Of a stretch of DNA of 64,000 nucleotides, positions 15,012 to 24,426 are shown in pieces. Under the pieces are notes generated by a model that searched no databases, was not told the DNA's origin, and was given only the letters and a program-made list of their open reading frames with translations. Source of the DNA: an uncultured Collinsella sp. (GTDB lineage Bacteria > Actinomycetota > Coriobacteriia > Coriobacteriales > Coriobacteriaceae); NCBI GenBank assembly GCA_958407465.1, contig CATYIV010000002.1:39873-103872 (forward strand), given 5' to 3'. Numbering within the stretch: the stretch's first letter is position 1; the number at the start of each line of letters is the position of its first letter. A program made the position numbers and the translations under genes.

Positions 15012-16924
15012 AGGGCAGGGACTTTCGGCTCATCGTCGAGCTGCGGAATGGTGCCTACCACGTTGTCCGCCAGCCAATTCATCTCGACAATCTGCGTGCT
15101 CGGCAGCGGAGGGAAGCCTTCGATCTGTACCACGCCGTTCTGGCTGTGGAGCTCGCCGCCAAAGGGGTTGATGGATCCCACAACAATGCCGTTGCGGAGC
15201 AACTGCACGAGTTTGCGCGTTTGGTAGGGTAGGCCCGGAGCGTAACGGATGTCGATAACGCCGGAGCTCATGCCATACCAGTAGTTGACAGCGCGCACTT
15301 GGTTGTCGTCGCTGGTCTCGTCCCACGTGCCGTGAAGAAGGCTGCGAACGATAAGCTCGTAGTATCGGCCCCAGTTCCATACCGGCATGGCAATGCCGGT
15401 AACCTTGCCATCGACCAGGCGGTGAAGTCCGTAGGCCGTGGGGTCTTCGAGCGACTTTGACATGTCGGCGCCGGTCATGACGCTTACACCTTCGCGGCAC
15501 ATGGCCTCGGCAAGGCCTCCGGCGGGCACATCGCCCCAAGTCAGGATAATTTGCGCACGGGGGTCGAGCAGCGAGGCGCCAATCGCAAAGGCGTTGATCT
15601 CGCTGAGCGCGCCCGAGGCGAAGACCGACGCGTGGTAGCCGATGCGGTGGTTGTCCGCCATGCTGGCGGCAAGGGCGCCCAGGAGGAACTTGGCCTCGTA
15701 CATCTTGCCAAAGTACGAACGGACGCTTTGATGGGGAAGGCCGATAGAGCAGTTGAGGAACCGAACCTGGGGATACTCAACGGCAGCCCTGAGCGTGTAT
15801 TCCATCAGGCGGTGCGAGGTCGAGAAGATGACGTTTGCCCCATGTTTGACAGCCGTTTCCACGGCGGCGTAGAACACGTCCGGATCGTGACAGTCCTCGA
15901 ACGCCTCGGTGTGCACGATACCGTCAAAGTGCTCATCGAGATACTGACGCCCTTGGTCGTGCAAGCTGTCCCAGCTCGACGTCGCACAGGGGAACTCATG
16001 GATAAAGGCGATGCGCAGGGGGTTGGCCGCCGAATAGACGGTCTTGCCCATAAAGAAGTTGAGCACGCCGGAGGTGGACTTGGCGGGCGACTCTTCCTCA
16101 TCGACGCTCGGTGCTTCGACAAGATCAACCTTGTCCTCGTCATTTTTGCCGGCGATGACCAGCTCGCGCCAAATCTTGCACAGGCGGTTTACGACGATAT
16201 CCGTTGGCGTATCCAGCAGGCGGTCCTGGTTGTACACATTGAGGTACACGAGCATGGCGTCGGCAGGCGTAATGTCTAGGTGGTCGCCGCCTGCGCGAAG
16301 GTAGGCGCGCTTAAAGAGCAGGAAGGTGTGGCGCAGGTAGTCGACCTTTTTCTGCGGCCATTTTTCGATAAGGTTCTGACCGAGCATCTTGGCGAGCGTT
16401 TCGTAGCTTCCCTCACGCGAGAACTCGATCTCGTATAGGGGGCAGACGCGCCAAAACGCGCAGAATTCACCGTACAGGCGGCTTTCGACGGAATCCCATG
16501 TGCCGGGGTAGAGACGGGTGACCTTGGCCGAAACCGTCGGGGCGTCTAGGAATTTGAGGACACTGACGCGTTTGTTGCCTTCCTGGACATAGAACCGATG
16601 CATGAACTCGGTGACGATGATGGGGTCGCGATAGCCCTCGGTTACCTGGATGTCGTAGAGGTTGGACCACTTGCGGGCGAACTCGGTGCTAAACGGAAGC
16701 AGGGGCATAAAGTTACACGAAAAGGCGGACTGACGGCCCTTGGTGACCGTGCCGACGACCATTTCGAGCGGAATATCCCTTAGGCCGACATTCTCTCGCT
16801 GACCTAAGGGGAGCTGAGCAACCAAACTGTCGAGGTCCGTAAGGTATGGATGCTCGCTTTGGCTAATGGCGCGTCGACGTCCTTGCTCGCCGCGCTTGCG
16901 TGCTTGACGATAGGCCTCTTCCAT
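15008..16924 (-). CDS. ParB-like domain fused to BMP/PnrA-type ligand-binding domain, cytosolic
   Basis: A 638-residue protein without signal peptide or lipobox. The N-terminal half holds a ParB/sulfiredoxin-like segment around residue 115 (FYVQEGNKRVSVLKFLDAPTV). The C-terminal half, from about residue 300 (NPLRIAFIHEFP), resembles the basic membrane protein/PnrA periplasmic nucleoside-binding family, with GYHASVFASGALSEINAFAIG and ILTWGDVPAGG. Such domains normally work outside the membrane. A cytosolic sensor of nucleoside-like ligands is inferred. It is coupled to the downstream phosphoesterase. Confidence 0.6.
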   Translation of the reverse strand: MEEAYRQARKRGEQGRRRAISQSEHPYLTDLDSLVAQLPLGQRENVGLRDIPLEMVVGTVTKGRQSAFSCNFMPLLPFSTEFARKWSNLYDIQVTEGYRDPIIVTEFMHRFYVQEGNKRVSVLKFLDAPTVSAKVTRLYPGTWDSVESRLYGEFCAFWRVCPLYEIEFSREGSYETLAKMLGQNLIEKWPQKKVDYLRHTFLLFKRAYLRAGGDHLDITPADAMLVYLNVYNQDRLLDTPTDIVVNRLCKIWRELVIAGKNDEDKVDLVEAPSVDEEESPAKSTSGVLNFFMGKTVYSAANPLRIAFIHEFPCATSSWDSLHDQGRQYLDEHFDGIVHTEAFEDCHDPDVFYAAVETAVKHGANVIFSTSHRLMEYTLRAAVEYPQVRFLNCSIGLPHQSVRSYFGKMYEAKFLLGALAASMADNHRIGYHASVFASGALSEINAFAIGASLLDPRAQIILTWGDVPAGGLAEAMCREGVSVMTGADMSKSLEDPTAYGLHRLVDGKVTGIAMPVWNWGRYYELIVRSLLHGTWDETSDDNQVRAVNYWYGMSSGVIDIRYAPGLPYQTRKLVQLLRNGIVVGSINPFGGELHSQNGVVQIEGFPPLPSTQIVEMNWLADNVVGTIPQLDDEPKVPAL

Positions 16925-16978
16925 AATGTTGCTCCCTTAGTCGTTTAAACAACTATATGAACCATGGTACCACGAATG

Positions 16979-17019
16979 AAAACCACTACAAAGATGCCTG
17001 TCCCCTTTGCGGTGGTTTA
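16979..17019. repeat. Palindrome with CTGTCCC core
   Basis: AACCACTACAAAG pairs with CTTTGCGGTGGTT through two wobble pairs. The loop carries CCTGTCCC. It overlaps the last codon and stop of mscS (17017-17019) on the minus strand. Confidence 0.65.
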
Positions 17020-17784
17020 GGCGATGATGGGGGCGATGGCGCGGATGCAGGCGTCGGCTGCCGTGAAAGTAGTGCTGTCGTCGCTGACGATAAAGATGAT
17101 CTTTCCCTTGATGCCAAAGTCGCCGATCTCGCTAAAGAGTACGTAGGGCTCCTTGTCAAAGCCCGAGATGGGAAGCACGGCGGCCTTGGTGGCATCGGTG
17201 AGCTCGTCTGCCAGCGCGTCAAGGGAAACCCACTTAGACGTGTCCTTTACGGCAACGGGCACGGCCACGCGCCCAAAGGGCATCAAATGCACGAGCGTGT
17301 TCTTGGAGATGTTGGAGTTGGGCACAATGATGGTCTGTCCACAGGCATCCTCAATCGTTGTATGGCGCCAAGTGATGTCTTGGACCACGCCGGATACGCC
17401 GCCGACCTCGATATTGTCGCCGGGTTTGATGATGCCCATAAACGTCACCTGCATGCCGCCGATAAGGTTTGACAGCGTGTCCTGAAAGCCGAGCGAGATG
17501 GCGATGCCGCCGACGCCAAGAGCGGCGACGAGCGCGTTTGCGTTAATGCCAAAGCAGTTGTCGAGGATAAAGCTGCCGCCAATCATCCAGATGACGGCGC
17601 GCGCGATGTTGATGAAGATACTTGATGCCGGAAGCGGGTTATCGTCTCGGTTAAGCAGATGGTTCAGGGTCTTGGATACGACCTTGGCGGCGACGGCGGT
17701 GCCTATCGCCAAGATGACGGCCCAGATGATGTTGTGGACCCACCGTTGCTCAAAGAAATGAAGAATCGGCTCAAACAATTCCAT
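17017..17784 (-). CDS. mscS: Small-conductance mechanosensitive channel, MscS family
   Basis: A 255-residue MscS that releases solutes on hypo-osmotic shock. Three membrane helices lie at about residues 15-37, 55-78 and 82-110. The pore helix region VAALGVGGIAISLGFQDTLSNLIGG is clear, followed by the beta domain (IKPGDNIEVGGVSGVV) and a soluble C-terminal domain. AAGGAGG precedes the ATG. Confidence 0.92.
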   Translation of the reverse strand: MELFEPILHFFEQRWVHNIIWAVILAIGTAVAAKVVSKTLNHLLNRDDNPLPASSIFINIARAVIWMIGGSFILDNCFGINANALVAALGVGGIAISLGFQDTLSNLIGGMQVTFMGIIKPGDNIEVGGVSGVVQDITWRHTTIEDACGQTIIVPNSNISKNTLVHLMPFGRVAVPVAVKDTSKWVSLDALADELTDATKAAVLPISGFDKEPYVLFSEIGDFGIKGKIIFIVSDDSTTFTAADACIRAIAPIIA

Positions 17785-17832
17785 GTAGGGAAAACCTCCT
17801 TATGATCGTCCAACCATGATACCCACCAAGAA

Positions 17833-17857
17833 GCCCGTCCGATCACATCGGACGGGC
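17833..17857 (-). terminator. Perfect 11-bp hairpin upstream of mscS
   Basis: GCCCGTCCGAT (17833-17843) pairs exactly with 17847-17857 around CAC. On the minus strand TTCTTGG follows. It would end transcription coming from the remnant gene upstream of mscS. Confidence 0.65.
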
Positions 17858-17963
17858 CGATAACTTGAGATGGGGTGGCCGCGGTGGCGTAAGCTGGGGC
17901 GCCGGCGAGCACGCCGGCAAGGAGTGCGGCGGTCAAGGCGAGACGGGGAAGAGAGCTTCTCGT
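17858..17963 (-). pseudogene. Remnant of a secreted-protein gene (signal peptide only)
   Basis: On the minus strand AAGGA (17975-17971) is followed after 7 bases by ACG where a start would be expected. The frame then reads TRSSLPRLALTAALLAGVLAGAPAYATAA, a good Sec signal peptide with an AYA cleavage site. Twenty or so codons later the frame runs into the terminator hairpin. This looks like the 5' end of a secreted-protein gene whose start decayed and whose body was deleted. An ACG start or a downstream TTG (17936) cannot be excluded. Confidence 0.4.
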
Positions 17964-18026
17964 GGCAGTTTCCTTAGTCCTTAACCAGTAGTTCCTGCTG
18001 ACGCTGGATTATCGACATAATATGCG

Positions 18027-18066
18027 AAAACCGCCGCAAGGGCGTCTGTCCCTTAGCGGCGGTTTT
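18027..18066. repeat. Palindrome with CTGTCCC core
   Basis: AAAACCGCCGC (18027-18037) pairs exactly with GCGGCGGTTTT (18056-18066); AAGGG and CCCTT extend the stem around GCGTCTGT. It is in the spacer between the signal-peptide remnant and the ABC ATPase gene end. Confidence 0.75.
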
Positions 18067-18081
18067 GACGTTTGCGCAGAT

Positions 18082-18121
18082 AAAACCTGCCAAAATAAAC
18101 CTGTCCCTTTTGGCAGGTTTT
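18082..18121. repeat. Palindrome with AAACCTGTCCC loop, overlapping a stop codon
   Basis: AAAACCTGCCAAAA (18082-18095) pairs exactly with 18108-18121, and the loop is TAAACCTGTCCC. It overlaps the stop codon of the ABC ATPase gene and could act as its terminator. Confidence 0.75.
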
Positions 18122-18914
18122 AGCTCAGCAGCATGCGGTCGTTGGCGAGCTCGCCGCCCGAGACCTCCTCGAACTTCTGCAGCAGGTCGGCCACGGTGAG
18201 CGACTTCTTCTCGTCGCCGGCCACGTCGTAGATCACGTGGCCTTCGTGCATCATGATCAGACGGTTGCCCAGACGGATGGCGTCGTTCATGTTGTGCGTG
18301 ACCATGAGCGTGGTCAGGTGGTTCTCGTCGACGATCTCCTCGGTCAGGTTGAGCACCTTAGAGGCCGTCTTGGGGTCGAGGGCCGCCGTGTGCTCGTCGA
18401 GCAGCAGCAGGCGCGGCCTGGTGAGCGTGGCCATCAACAGGGTGAGTGCCTGGCGCTGGCCGCCCGAGAGCAGGCCGACCTTGGCGTTAAGACGCGTGTC
18501 AAGACCAAGGTCCAGGCGCTTGAGCAGCTCAACGTACTCATCTTTCTCGGCCTTGGTGACGCCCCACGAAAGGCCGCGACGCTGGCCACGGCGCTTGGCG
18601 AGGGCCAGGTTTTCGGCGATCTGCATGTCGGCAGCGGTACCGCGCATGGGATCCTGAAACACGCGGCCCAGGTACTTGGCGCGCTGCGACTCGCTCAGGC
18701 GCGAGATGTCGGTGCCGTCGAGCTCAATAACGCCCGAATCGAGCGGGTACACGCCGGCGATCATGTTGAGCAGCGTGGACTTGCCGGCGCCGTTGCCGCC
18801 GATCACGGTTACAAAGTCGCCGTCATTCAGGGTGAGGTCGACGCCGGTGAGCGCGCGCTTCTCGGTGACGGTGCCCTTGTTAAAGGTCTTCTTGACGTGC
18901 GAGAGCTTAAGCAT
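18120..18914 (-). CDS. ABC transporter ATP-binding protein (tryptophan/tyrosine-type importer)
   Basis: A 264-residue ABC ATPase: Walker A GGNGAGKST near residue 40, signature LLSGGQRQALTL, Walker B RLLLLDEHTAALD and switch His in VTHN. The aromatic Tyr and Glu spacing resembles the ATPases paired with ABC_sub_bind proteins. The start is ATG 18914 (MLKLSHVKKTF), overlapping the permease by 8 bases. The longer open frame upstream lies in the permease gene. It is the last gene of an SBP-permease-ATPase operon. Confidence 0.88.
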   Translation of the reverse strand: MLKLSHVKKTFNKGTVTEKRALTGVDLTLNDGDFVTVIGGNGAGKSTLLNMIAGVYPLDSGVIELDGTDISRLSESQRAKYLGRVFQDPMRGTAADMQIAENLALAKRRGQRRGLSWGVTKAEKDEYVELLKRLDLGLDTRLNAKVGLLSGGQRQALTLLMATLTRPRLLLLDEHTAALDPKTASKVLNLTEEIVDENHLTTLMVTHNMNDAIRLGNRLIMMHEGHVIYDVAGDEKKSLTVADLLQKFEEVSGGELANDRMLLS

Positions 18915-19830
18915 CTGCCTCATCCCCCTTCGTGTAGGAGCTGCGGAGCTTATAGCGCTCCCAAACCACGGGTACGCACAGGGCCACAGCGACAATTACG
19001 GCGGAAAGCAGCTTCATGTCGTTGGCGTCCATGCCCAACTGCAGCACGATGGCGCGGATAAGGAAGTACACCACGGAGCCAAAGACGGCGGAGGCAAGAC
19101 GGACGCTAAACTGCGTGAGACCGCCGGGCAGCAGGCGGCCGAGCACCTCACCGATAACAATGGCGGCAAGACCGATAACGATGGCACCGGTGCCCATACC
19201 AATGTCGGCGTACTTTTGGCTCTGGCAGATGAGCGCGCCCGAAAGCCCGATGAGGGCGTTGGAGAGCACGAGGGCGATCATCTTGGTGGAGTTGGTGTTA
19301 ACGCCCAGGGCGCGGATCATGTACTCGTTGTTGCCGGTGGCGCGCAGCGCCGAGCCGATCTCGGTGCCAAAGAACCAATACAGGATGGCAACGATAGCCA
19401 CGGCGAGCAGGATGCCCAAGATGATGGCAACGGTGGACTGCGGCAGACCGGTCATATTGCTGACGGCCGAAAACACGGTGCCCTTGGCAAGAATGGGCGT
19501 ATTGGACTTGCCCATGATGCGCAGGTTGATGGACCACAGGCTGATCTGGGTGAGGATTCCGGCGAGGATCGCGGGAATCTCAAAGACGGTGGTCAAAATG
19601 CCCGTGACGGCGCCCGCGATGGCGCCGGCGCACATGCCGGCCAGCACGGCGAGCAGCGGGTCGACGTTGTTATTGACGATGAGCACAGCGCAGACGCAGC
19701 CGCCGAGGGCAAAGCTGCCGTCGCAGGTCATATCGGGAATATCGAGTAGGCGGAACGTGATAAACACGCCAAGCACCATAATGCCCCAGAGGACGCCCTG
19801 CGAAACGGCGCCCTGCAATGCAATGAGCAT
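18907..19830 (-). CDS. ABC transporter permease (TrpX/TrpY-type family)
   Basis: A 307-residue integral membrane protein with about 8-9 helices, in the branched-chain amino-acid-like permease class that accompanies ABC_sub_bind proteins. The coupling motif ALRATGNNEYMIRALGVN is in mid-protein. It overlaps the ATPase gene by 8 bases. A 203-base spacer with a GC-rich hairpin separates it from the binding-protein gene. Confidence 0.88.
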   Translation of the reverse strand: MLIALQGAVSQGVLWGIMVLGVFITFRLLDIPDMTCDGSFALGGCVCAVLIVNNNVDPLLAVLAGMCAGAIAGAVTGILTTVFEIPAILAGILTQISLWSINLRIMGKSNTPILAKGTVFSAVSNMTGLPQSTVAIILGILLAVAIVAILYWFFGTEIGSALRATGNNEYMIRALGVNTNSTKMIALVLSNALIGLSGALICQSQKYADIGMGTGAIVIGLAAIVIGEVLGRLLPGGLTQFSVRLASAVFGSVVYFLIRAIVLQLGMDANDMKLLSAVIVAVALCVPVVWERYKLRSSYTKGDEADA

Positions 19831-19934
19831 GCTTCATACCTCCTAGGATAGGGTGGACACGTGATTCACCATAATAGCGGTAACAATGCATAGAAGAGCT
19901 GCGTACAGACGTTTTGTTTTACCTGAAACAAGCA

Positions 19935-19963
19935 GGGCGGACGCCGGTCTACAGCGCCCGCCC
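19935..19963 (-). terminator. Attenuator-like hairpin between binding protein and permease
   Basis: GGGCGG (19935-19940) pairs with CCGCCC (19958-19963), and CGC with GCG inside after one mismatch. On the minus strand TGCTTGTTTC follows. This would let the binding protein be made in excess over the membrane parts. Confidence 0.5.
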
Positions 19964-20033
19964 CTGTGGCTCAGATATTGAATAACGCGGCTAAAGCGCG
20001 AGCACGGGCTCTAGGCGCATGCCGCGTATGGCA

Positions 20034-21014
20034 TTACGCGTCCAGAGCGGAAAGGTCGATGCCCAGGGCCTCGGCCATCTCGTCGTTCTTGACGACGACC
20101 AGGTCCTTGCTCGAGAGGTGCTTGATAGGCATGTCTTCGGGCTTGGCCTCGCCCTTCAGAATCTTGACGGCCATCTCGCCCGCGGCGTAGCCCAGATCCT
20201 CGTAATTGATGGAGAGGGTGAACAGGCCGCCGGCCATGCACATGCCCTCCTCGCCAGTCACGAAGGGAAGCTTGTTCTCCTTGCAGATCTGGCCCACCTG
20301 CGAGGCGCCCGCGGCGATGGTGTTGTCGGTGGGGGAGTACAGCGCGTCGACCTTGCCCACGGCAGACTCGACGACGGACTGAATCTCGTTGGAGCTCGAG
20401 ACGGTGAAATCGGTGTACTCGAGGCCCAGCTTGTCGAGCTCCTTCTTGGCGGCCTTGATCTGGACGTCGGAGTTGGACTCGGCGGTGCAGTAGAGCAGGC
20501 CGACCTTTTTAACGTCGGGCAGGACCTTCTGCATCATCTCGAGCTGCTCGGCGACCGGGGTGAGGTCGGAAGCGCCCGTGACGTTGGTGCCGGGCTTGTC
20601 GTTGTCCTGGACCAGGCCGGAGGCGGCGTAGTCGGTGATGGCGCAGCCCACGATGGGGATATCGGCCGTGGCGCCGGCGGCAGCCTGCGCGGCGGGCGTG
20701 GCGATGGCATAAATCAGGTTGACGTTGTCGCCCACAAACTTGTCAGCAATGGACTTACACGTGGACTGGTCGTTCTGGGCGTTCTTCTGGTCGATCTTGA
20801 CCTTAAGGCCGCTCTCCTTGATGGCCTTGACAAAGCCGTCGTTGGCGGCATCGAGCGCGGAGTGCTCGGTGAGCTGCAGAACGCCGATGGTGTAGTCGGA
20901 ACCGGCGGCAGCAGAGCCGGAACCAGAGTTGCCGCCGCATCCGGCGAGCGGGGCGAGCGCGAGCAGGCCAGCGGAGACCAGAAGGCTCCTGCGGCTGATG
21001 GTGATGTCCTTCAT
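20034..21014 (-). CDS. ABC transporter substrate-binding lipoprotein (ABC_sub_bind family)
   Basis: A 326-residue lipoprotein. A signal peptide (MKDITISRRSLLVSAGLLAL) ends in the lipobox LAGC. A mature domain of two alpha/beta lobes begins DYTIGVLQLTEHSALDAANDGF, typical of the family that includes tryptophan/tyrosine-binding TrpX. The ligand here is not proven. The start ATG 21014 has GGGGGT upstream. The promoter is probably the TTGTAA and TACTAT pair on the minus strand near 21096-21075. Confidence 0.88.
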   Translation of the reverse strand: MKDITISRRSLLVSAGLLALAPLAGCGGNSGSGSAAAGSDYTIGVLQLTEHSALDAANDGFVKAIKESGLKVKIDQKNAQNDQSTCKSIADKFVGDNVNLIYAIATPAAQAAAGATADIPIVGCAITDYAASGLVQDNDKPGTNVTGASDLTPVAEQLEMMQKVLPDVKKVGLLYCTAESNSDVQIKAAKKELDKLGLEYTDFTVSSSNEIQSVVESAVGKVDALYSPTDNTIAAGASQVGQICKENKLPFVTGEEGMCMAGGLFTLSINYEDLGYAAGEMAVKILKGEAKPEDMPIKHLSSKDLVVVKNDEMAEALGIDLSALDA

Positions 21015-21174
21015 ATCATTACCCCCAGTATAAAAATGGCTGGAAACACTGCACTGGGACAAAGTGCAAGTGGAACTATAGTAGCGCTGATGTCCATTTT
21101 TACAACAGCCTGGCGGGTTTTTTAATACAGAATCGGATGGGCGGTACGGGTAGTCGAATGGGCGGCGGAGGGTC

Positions 21175-21960
21175 TTATGCGGCGGAGGAGGCGTCGTCCT
21201 CGTCTAGGGCGGCGAAGAGCTTCTTGCCGTCGAGGAGACGTGTGGTGACGTTTCTCATACGGGCGATCTCGACGGTGCGCAGCGTATCGTCGGTGCCTCG
21301 GGCGTCGTAGACCGTTCCCAGCAAATACGAGATGCCATCGCGCTGCCTGATGGCAAAGGGACGGAGTGTCATCCGTGCTGCTTCGGTTTCGCCACGCGTC
21401 GTGACGCTCGAAATATCAAAACTCACCGTGGTTCCGTGGTCGATGGCCTGCTCGACGAGCTCGCACGTGTCGATGCGCTTGATGGGCGTGCGTGTTGCCT
21501 TGGTAGCCTTGCTGCCTGCGCTTGGAGCGGGTTCGGGTGTATCGAGGTAGCCGCGAACGTCGGCGCTCGCCATGGCAACTAAGTGCTGCGCCATGCTCTT
21601 GCGGATAGCGATAGGCGTGGAGCGGTTGCGCATGACCATACCGTGGAGCCGGATGATCTCTTCATCGGTGAGCGGGCGGGTAAGAAGTTTGTAGCCCACG
21701 CCGCGTTTGTACTCAATTTCGTATCCGGCATGGCGAAGCGCGGAGATGGCGGTGTAGATGCTGCGCCGCGCCGCCGAGATGGGCATGCGGGCGGGGTCGT
21801 CGGGATGGGCGAGGCGCCGGATCAACTCATCGGAAAGCATGGCCTTGTCCTCGCCGGTGTTTTCGCTTAATAGTTGCAGGATGCGAACGGCGCGATAGGC
21901 TGCCATCGAGGCGGCGCCTCTAGTCGTGGTGTCGTAGGTTTCAACAGCGGCTTCGGTCAT
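21175..21960 (-). CDS. Helix-turn-helix/WYL-like transcriptional regulator
   Basis: A 261-residue protein. The N-terminal third is a winged helix (AAYRAVRILQLLSEN, then ISAARRSIYTAISALRHAGYEIEYKRGVGYKL). The C-terminal part (TVSFDISSV...MTLRPFAIRQRDGISYLLGTVYD) looks like a WYL domain, which binds small ligands or nucleic acid. ATG 21960 is preferred over an in-frame GTG at 21969 because AAGGA is 10 bases away. Targets are unknown. Confidence 0.7.
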   Translation of the reverse strand: MTEAAVETYDTTTRGAASMAAYRAVRILQLLSENTGEDKAMLSDELIRRLAHPDDPARMPISAARRSIYTAISALRHAGYEIEYKRGVGYKLLTRPLTDEEIIRLHGMVMRNRSTPIAIRKSMAQHLVAMASADVRGYLDTPEPAPSAGSKATKATRTPIKRIDTCELVEQAIDHGTTVSFDISSVTTRGETEAARMTLRPFAIRQRDGISYLLGTVYDARGTDDTLRTVEIARMRNVTTRLLDGKKLFAALDEDDASSAA

Positions 21961-22135
21961 GGTGCCCACGTCCTTTCCGTTTTAGGTGGCGACGGTATGG
22001 AGCCTAGGACGTGGGGCTTTCCCAGGGGCGCAGGGCGCTCTGGGCGGTCGGTAGTCGTCGGCAAACGGCGGGTCGAGTTTTCAACAGCCCTGCTCAACTG
22101 ACCAAAAACTTGCCAAAAGCTTGACGGATGCTGTT

Positions 22136-22173
22136 GAAAAAAAGCGTCTCTCGACCGATGTCGAGAGGCGCTT
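22136..22173 (-). terminator. asnS terminator
   Basis: AAGCGTCTCTCGAC (22142-22155) pairs with 22160-22173 with one wobble. On the minus strand eight T follow. Confidence 0.9.
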
Positions 22174-22219
22174 GTGCGATGAGCGTTGGCGTGTGGCGAC
22201 GCGAGCTAGCGTCCGACGA

Positions 22220-23623
22220 TTAGAAGTCGGCGTTGCCCACGGTGCGCGGGTGCGGCAGGACGTCGCGGATGTTGCCCACGCCGGTCAGATACATGACCAA
22301 GCGCTCGAAGCCCAGACCGTAGCCGGCGTGCTTGCAGGAACCGTAGCGGCGCAGGTCAAGGTAGTACTTGTACTGCTCGGGATTCATGCCCAGGTCCTTG
22401 ATGCGGGCCTCGAGCAGATCCAGGCGCTCCTCGCGCTGGGAGCCACCGATGATCTCGCCGATACCGGGAACCAGGCAGTCGGCGGCGGCGACGGTCTTGC
22501 CGTCCTCGTTCATGCGCATGTAGAAGGCCTTGATCTCGGCCGGGTAGTCGGTTACGAAGGTCGGGCGCTTAAAGTGCTCCTCGGTCAGGAAGCGCTCGTG
22601 CTCGGTCTGCAGGTCGATGCCCCAGCTCACGGGGTAGTCAAACTTGTGACCGGCGGCGACGGCCTGCTCCAGGATCTCGACGGCCTCGGTGTAGGTAACG
22701 CGGGCGAAGTCGGAGTTGGCGACATGGTCTAGGCGTTCGAGCAGACCCTTGTCCACAAACTTGTTGAGCATATTGAGCTCGTCGGGGCAGGTGGCCATGA
22801 CGTCCTTGAGGACATACTTGAGCATGGCCTCAGCGTTATCCATGTAGTCGTTAAGGTCGGCAAAGGCCATCTCGGGCTCGATCATCCAAAACTCGGCGGC
22901 GTGGCGCGTGGTGTTGGAGTTTTCGGCGCGGAAGGTGGGGCCAAAGGTGTACACGTCGCCAAAGGCCATGGCAAAGTTCTCGGCATTGAGCTGGCCGGAC
23001 ACGGTGAGGCTTGCATGCTTGCCAAAGAAGTCCTGGCTCCAGTCGACCTCGCCGGACTCGGTGAGGGGCGGATTTTTGGGGTCGAGCGTGGTCACGCGGA
23101 ACATCTCGCCGGCGCCCTCGCAGTCACTCGTGGTGATGATGGGGGTGTTGACGTAGACAAAGCCCTGCTCCTGGAAGAAGCGGTGGATGGCGGCAGCCGC
23201 GACAGAGCGGATGCGGAACACGGCGCGGAACAGGTTGGTGCGCGGACGCAGGTGCTGCTGGGTGCGCAGGAACTCGACGGTTGCGCGCTTCTTCTGCAGC
23301 GGGTAATCCGGGGCGCTGACGCCCTCGACCTCGATGGAGGTGGCAGAAAGCTCGAAAGGCTGGGGCGCATCGGGGGTCAGCTTGACGGTGCCGGTGCAAA
23401 TGAGTGCGGCCGAGACGTTTTGATGGGCGATCTCGTCGTAGTTGTCGAGTGCCTCGCGGTTCATGACGACCTGCAGGTCGCGGAAGCAGCTGCCGTCGTT
23501 GAGCGTAACAAAGCCAAAGTTCTTCATGTCGCGGACGGACTTGACCCAGCCGGCGACGGTGACGGTCTGGCCGCCGAGCGACTCGGCATCGGCATAGAGC
23601 TGCGCGATTTTGGTGCGGTTCAC
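22220..23623 (-). CDS. asnS: Asparaginyl-tRNA synthetase
   Basis: A 467-residue class IIb synthetase with an OB-fold anticodon domain ([25 protein letters not shown]), motif 2 ([22 protein letters not shown]) and motif 3 ([13 protein letters not shown]). The start is GTG 23623, which has GGGAGG 5 bases upstream and gives the standard length. Direct charging of tRNA-Asn is implied. Confidence 0.95.
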   Translation of the reverse strand: MNRTKIAQLYADAESLGGQTVTVAGWVKSVRDMKNFGFVTLNDGSCFRDLQVVMNREALDNYDEIAHQNVSAALICTGTVKLTPDAPQPFELSATSIEVEGVSAPDYPLQKKRATVEFLRTQQHLRPRTNLFRAVFRIRSVAAAAIHRFFQEQGFVYVNTPIITTSDCEGAGEMFRVTTLDPKNPPLTESGEVDWSQDFFGKHASLTVSGQLNAENFAMAFGDVYTFGPTFRAENSNTTRHAAEFWMIEPEMAFADLNDYMDNAEAMLKYVLKDVMATCPDELNMLNKFVDKGLLERLDHVANSDFARVTYTEAVEILEQAVAAGHKFDYPVSWGIDLQTEHERFLTEEHFKRPTFVTDYPAEIKAFYMRMNEDGKTVAAADCLVPGIGEIIGGSQREERLDLLEARIKDLGMNPEQYKYYLDLRRYGSCKHAGYGLGFERLVMYLTGVGNIRDVLPHPRTVGNADF

Positions 23624-23731
23624 GTATCCTCCCATAACGGTTGAATGATAGTTATCCATACAGTTCGATATTCTAGCAGCTCGGCTCATTTGGGCTATAC
23701 AGATAAGGCATTGGCGGGATGGTTTTTCAAA

Positions 23732-23767
23732 CGAAAAGCGCCCGCGGCCTAATGGTCGTGGGCGCTT
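23732..23767 (-). terminator. Terminator of the PTS IIA gene
   Basis: AAGCGCCCGCGGCC (23736-23749) pairs with 23754-23767 with one wobble pair. On the minus strand TTTTCG follows. Confidence 0.85.
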
Positions 23768-23804
23768 GACGACGTGCCTTTTGGCTGTGTGGCGCGGGGC
23801 CTGG

Positions 23805-24368
23805 CTACTTGGTCTTGGCAACCAGCAGCGGGTCGCCAAGCTTGACGAGCGGGTTGCCGCCGATAAGCGTTCCAGACTCGCCGACATGGTCGATGCTCTT
23901 AAGACGATCGAGCTCGGAGACGATGACGGTCACGATGTCCTCGTGACCAGCGGCCTTAATGGCCTCGCGGTCGAAGCTGATGAGCGGCTGGCCTGCCTTG
24001 ACCACATCGCCCATCTCGACAAAGCGGGCAAAACCCTTGCCGTTCATTTCCACGGTGCCCAGGCCAACATGGATGAACACGCGCAGGCCGTCCTCGGTAA
24101 TCATGCCGATGGAGTGGTTGGTGACAGTGGTGGCACCGATGCGGCCGTTGGCGGGCGCATAGATGGTGCCGGTAATGGGCTCGATGCCATAGCCCTGGCC
24201 AAGCATGCCCGAGGCGATCGTCTCGTCGGGAACCTCGTTCAGGTTGACGAGCACGCCGTTGACGGGGGCATAGATGACGCCTTCGCGGGTAGCGAAGCTT
24301 GCTGCGGGCGGAACGGACGCCTCGCCGGTCGAGGTGAAGGTGGACTTAAGCGAATCGAGCAGACCCAT
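23805..24368 (-). CDS. PTS glucose-type enzyme IIA (Crr-like)
   Basis: A 187-residue stand-alone IIA-Glc protein. The active-site pair is visible as H85 (TNHSIGMI) and H100 ([12 protein letters not shown]). It accepts phosphate from HPr and passes it to a IIB domain. The start ATG 24368 has GGAGG upstream. A LacI-type palindrome lies in the promoter region. The EIIC at 60.6 kb lacks its own IIA and could be a partner, but this is only inference. Confidence 0.9.
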   Translation of the reverse strand: MGLLDSLKSTFTSTGEASVPPAASFATREGVIYAPVNGVLVNLNEVPDETIASGMLGQGYGIEPITGTIYAPANGRIGATTVTNHSIGMITEDGLRVFIHVGLGTVEMNGKGFARFVEMGDVVKAGQPLISFDREAIKAAGHEDIVTVIVSELDRLKSIDHVGESGTLIGGNPLVKLGDPLLVAKTK

Positions 24369-24414
24369 AGTTGCCTCCAACTTAAATAGGCGCATATCGC
24401 GCGTTTGGTTTGCC

Positions 24415-24426
24415 GGAAACGTTTCA
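24415..24426. promoter_or_regulatory. LacI-family/cre-like operator upstream of PTS IIA
   Basis: GGAAACGTTTCA is an almost perfect 12-bp palindrome with the central CG of LacI/GalR-family and CcpA-type sites. It lies 47 bases upstream of the IIA start. Confidence 0.5.

Noticed and set aside
22220..23887. Longer AsnS start
   Set aside because: The extra 88 residues have no family similarity, and GTG 23623 has an ideal ribosome site and gives the standard length.
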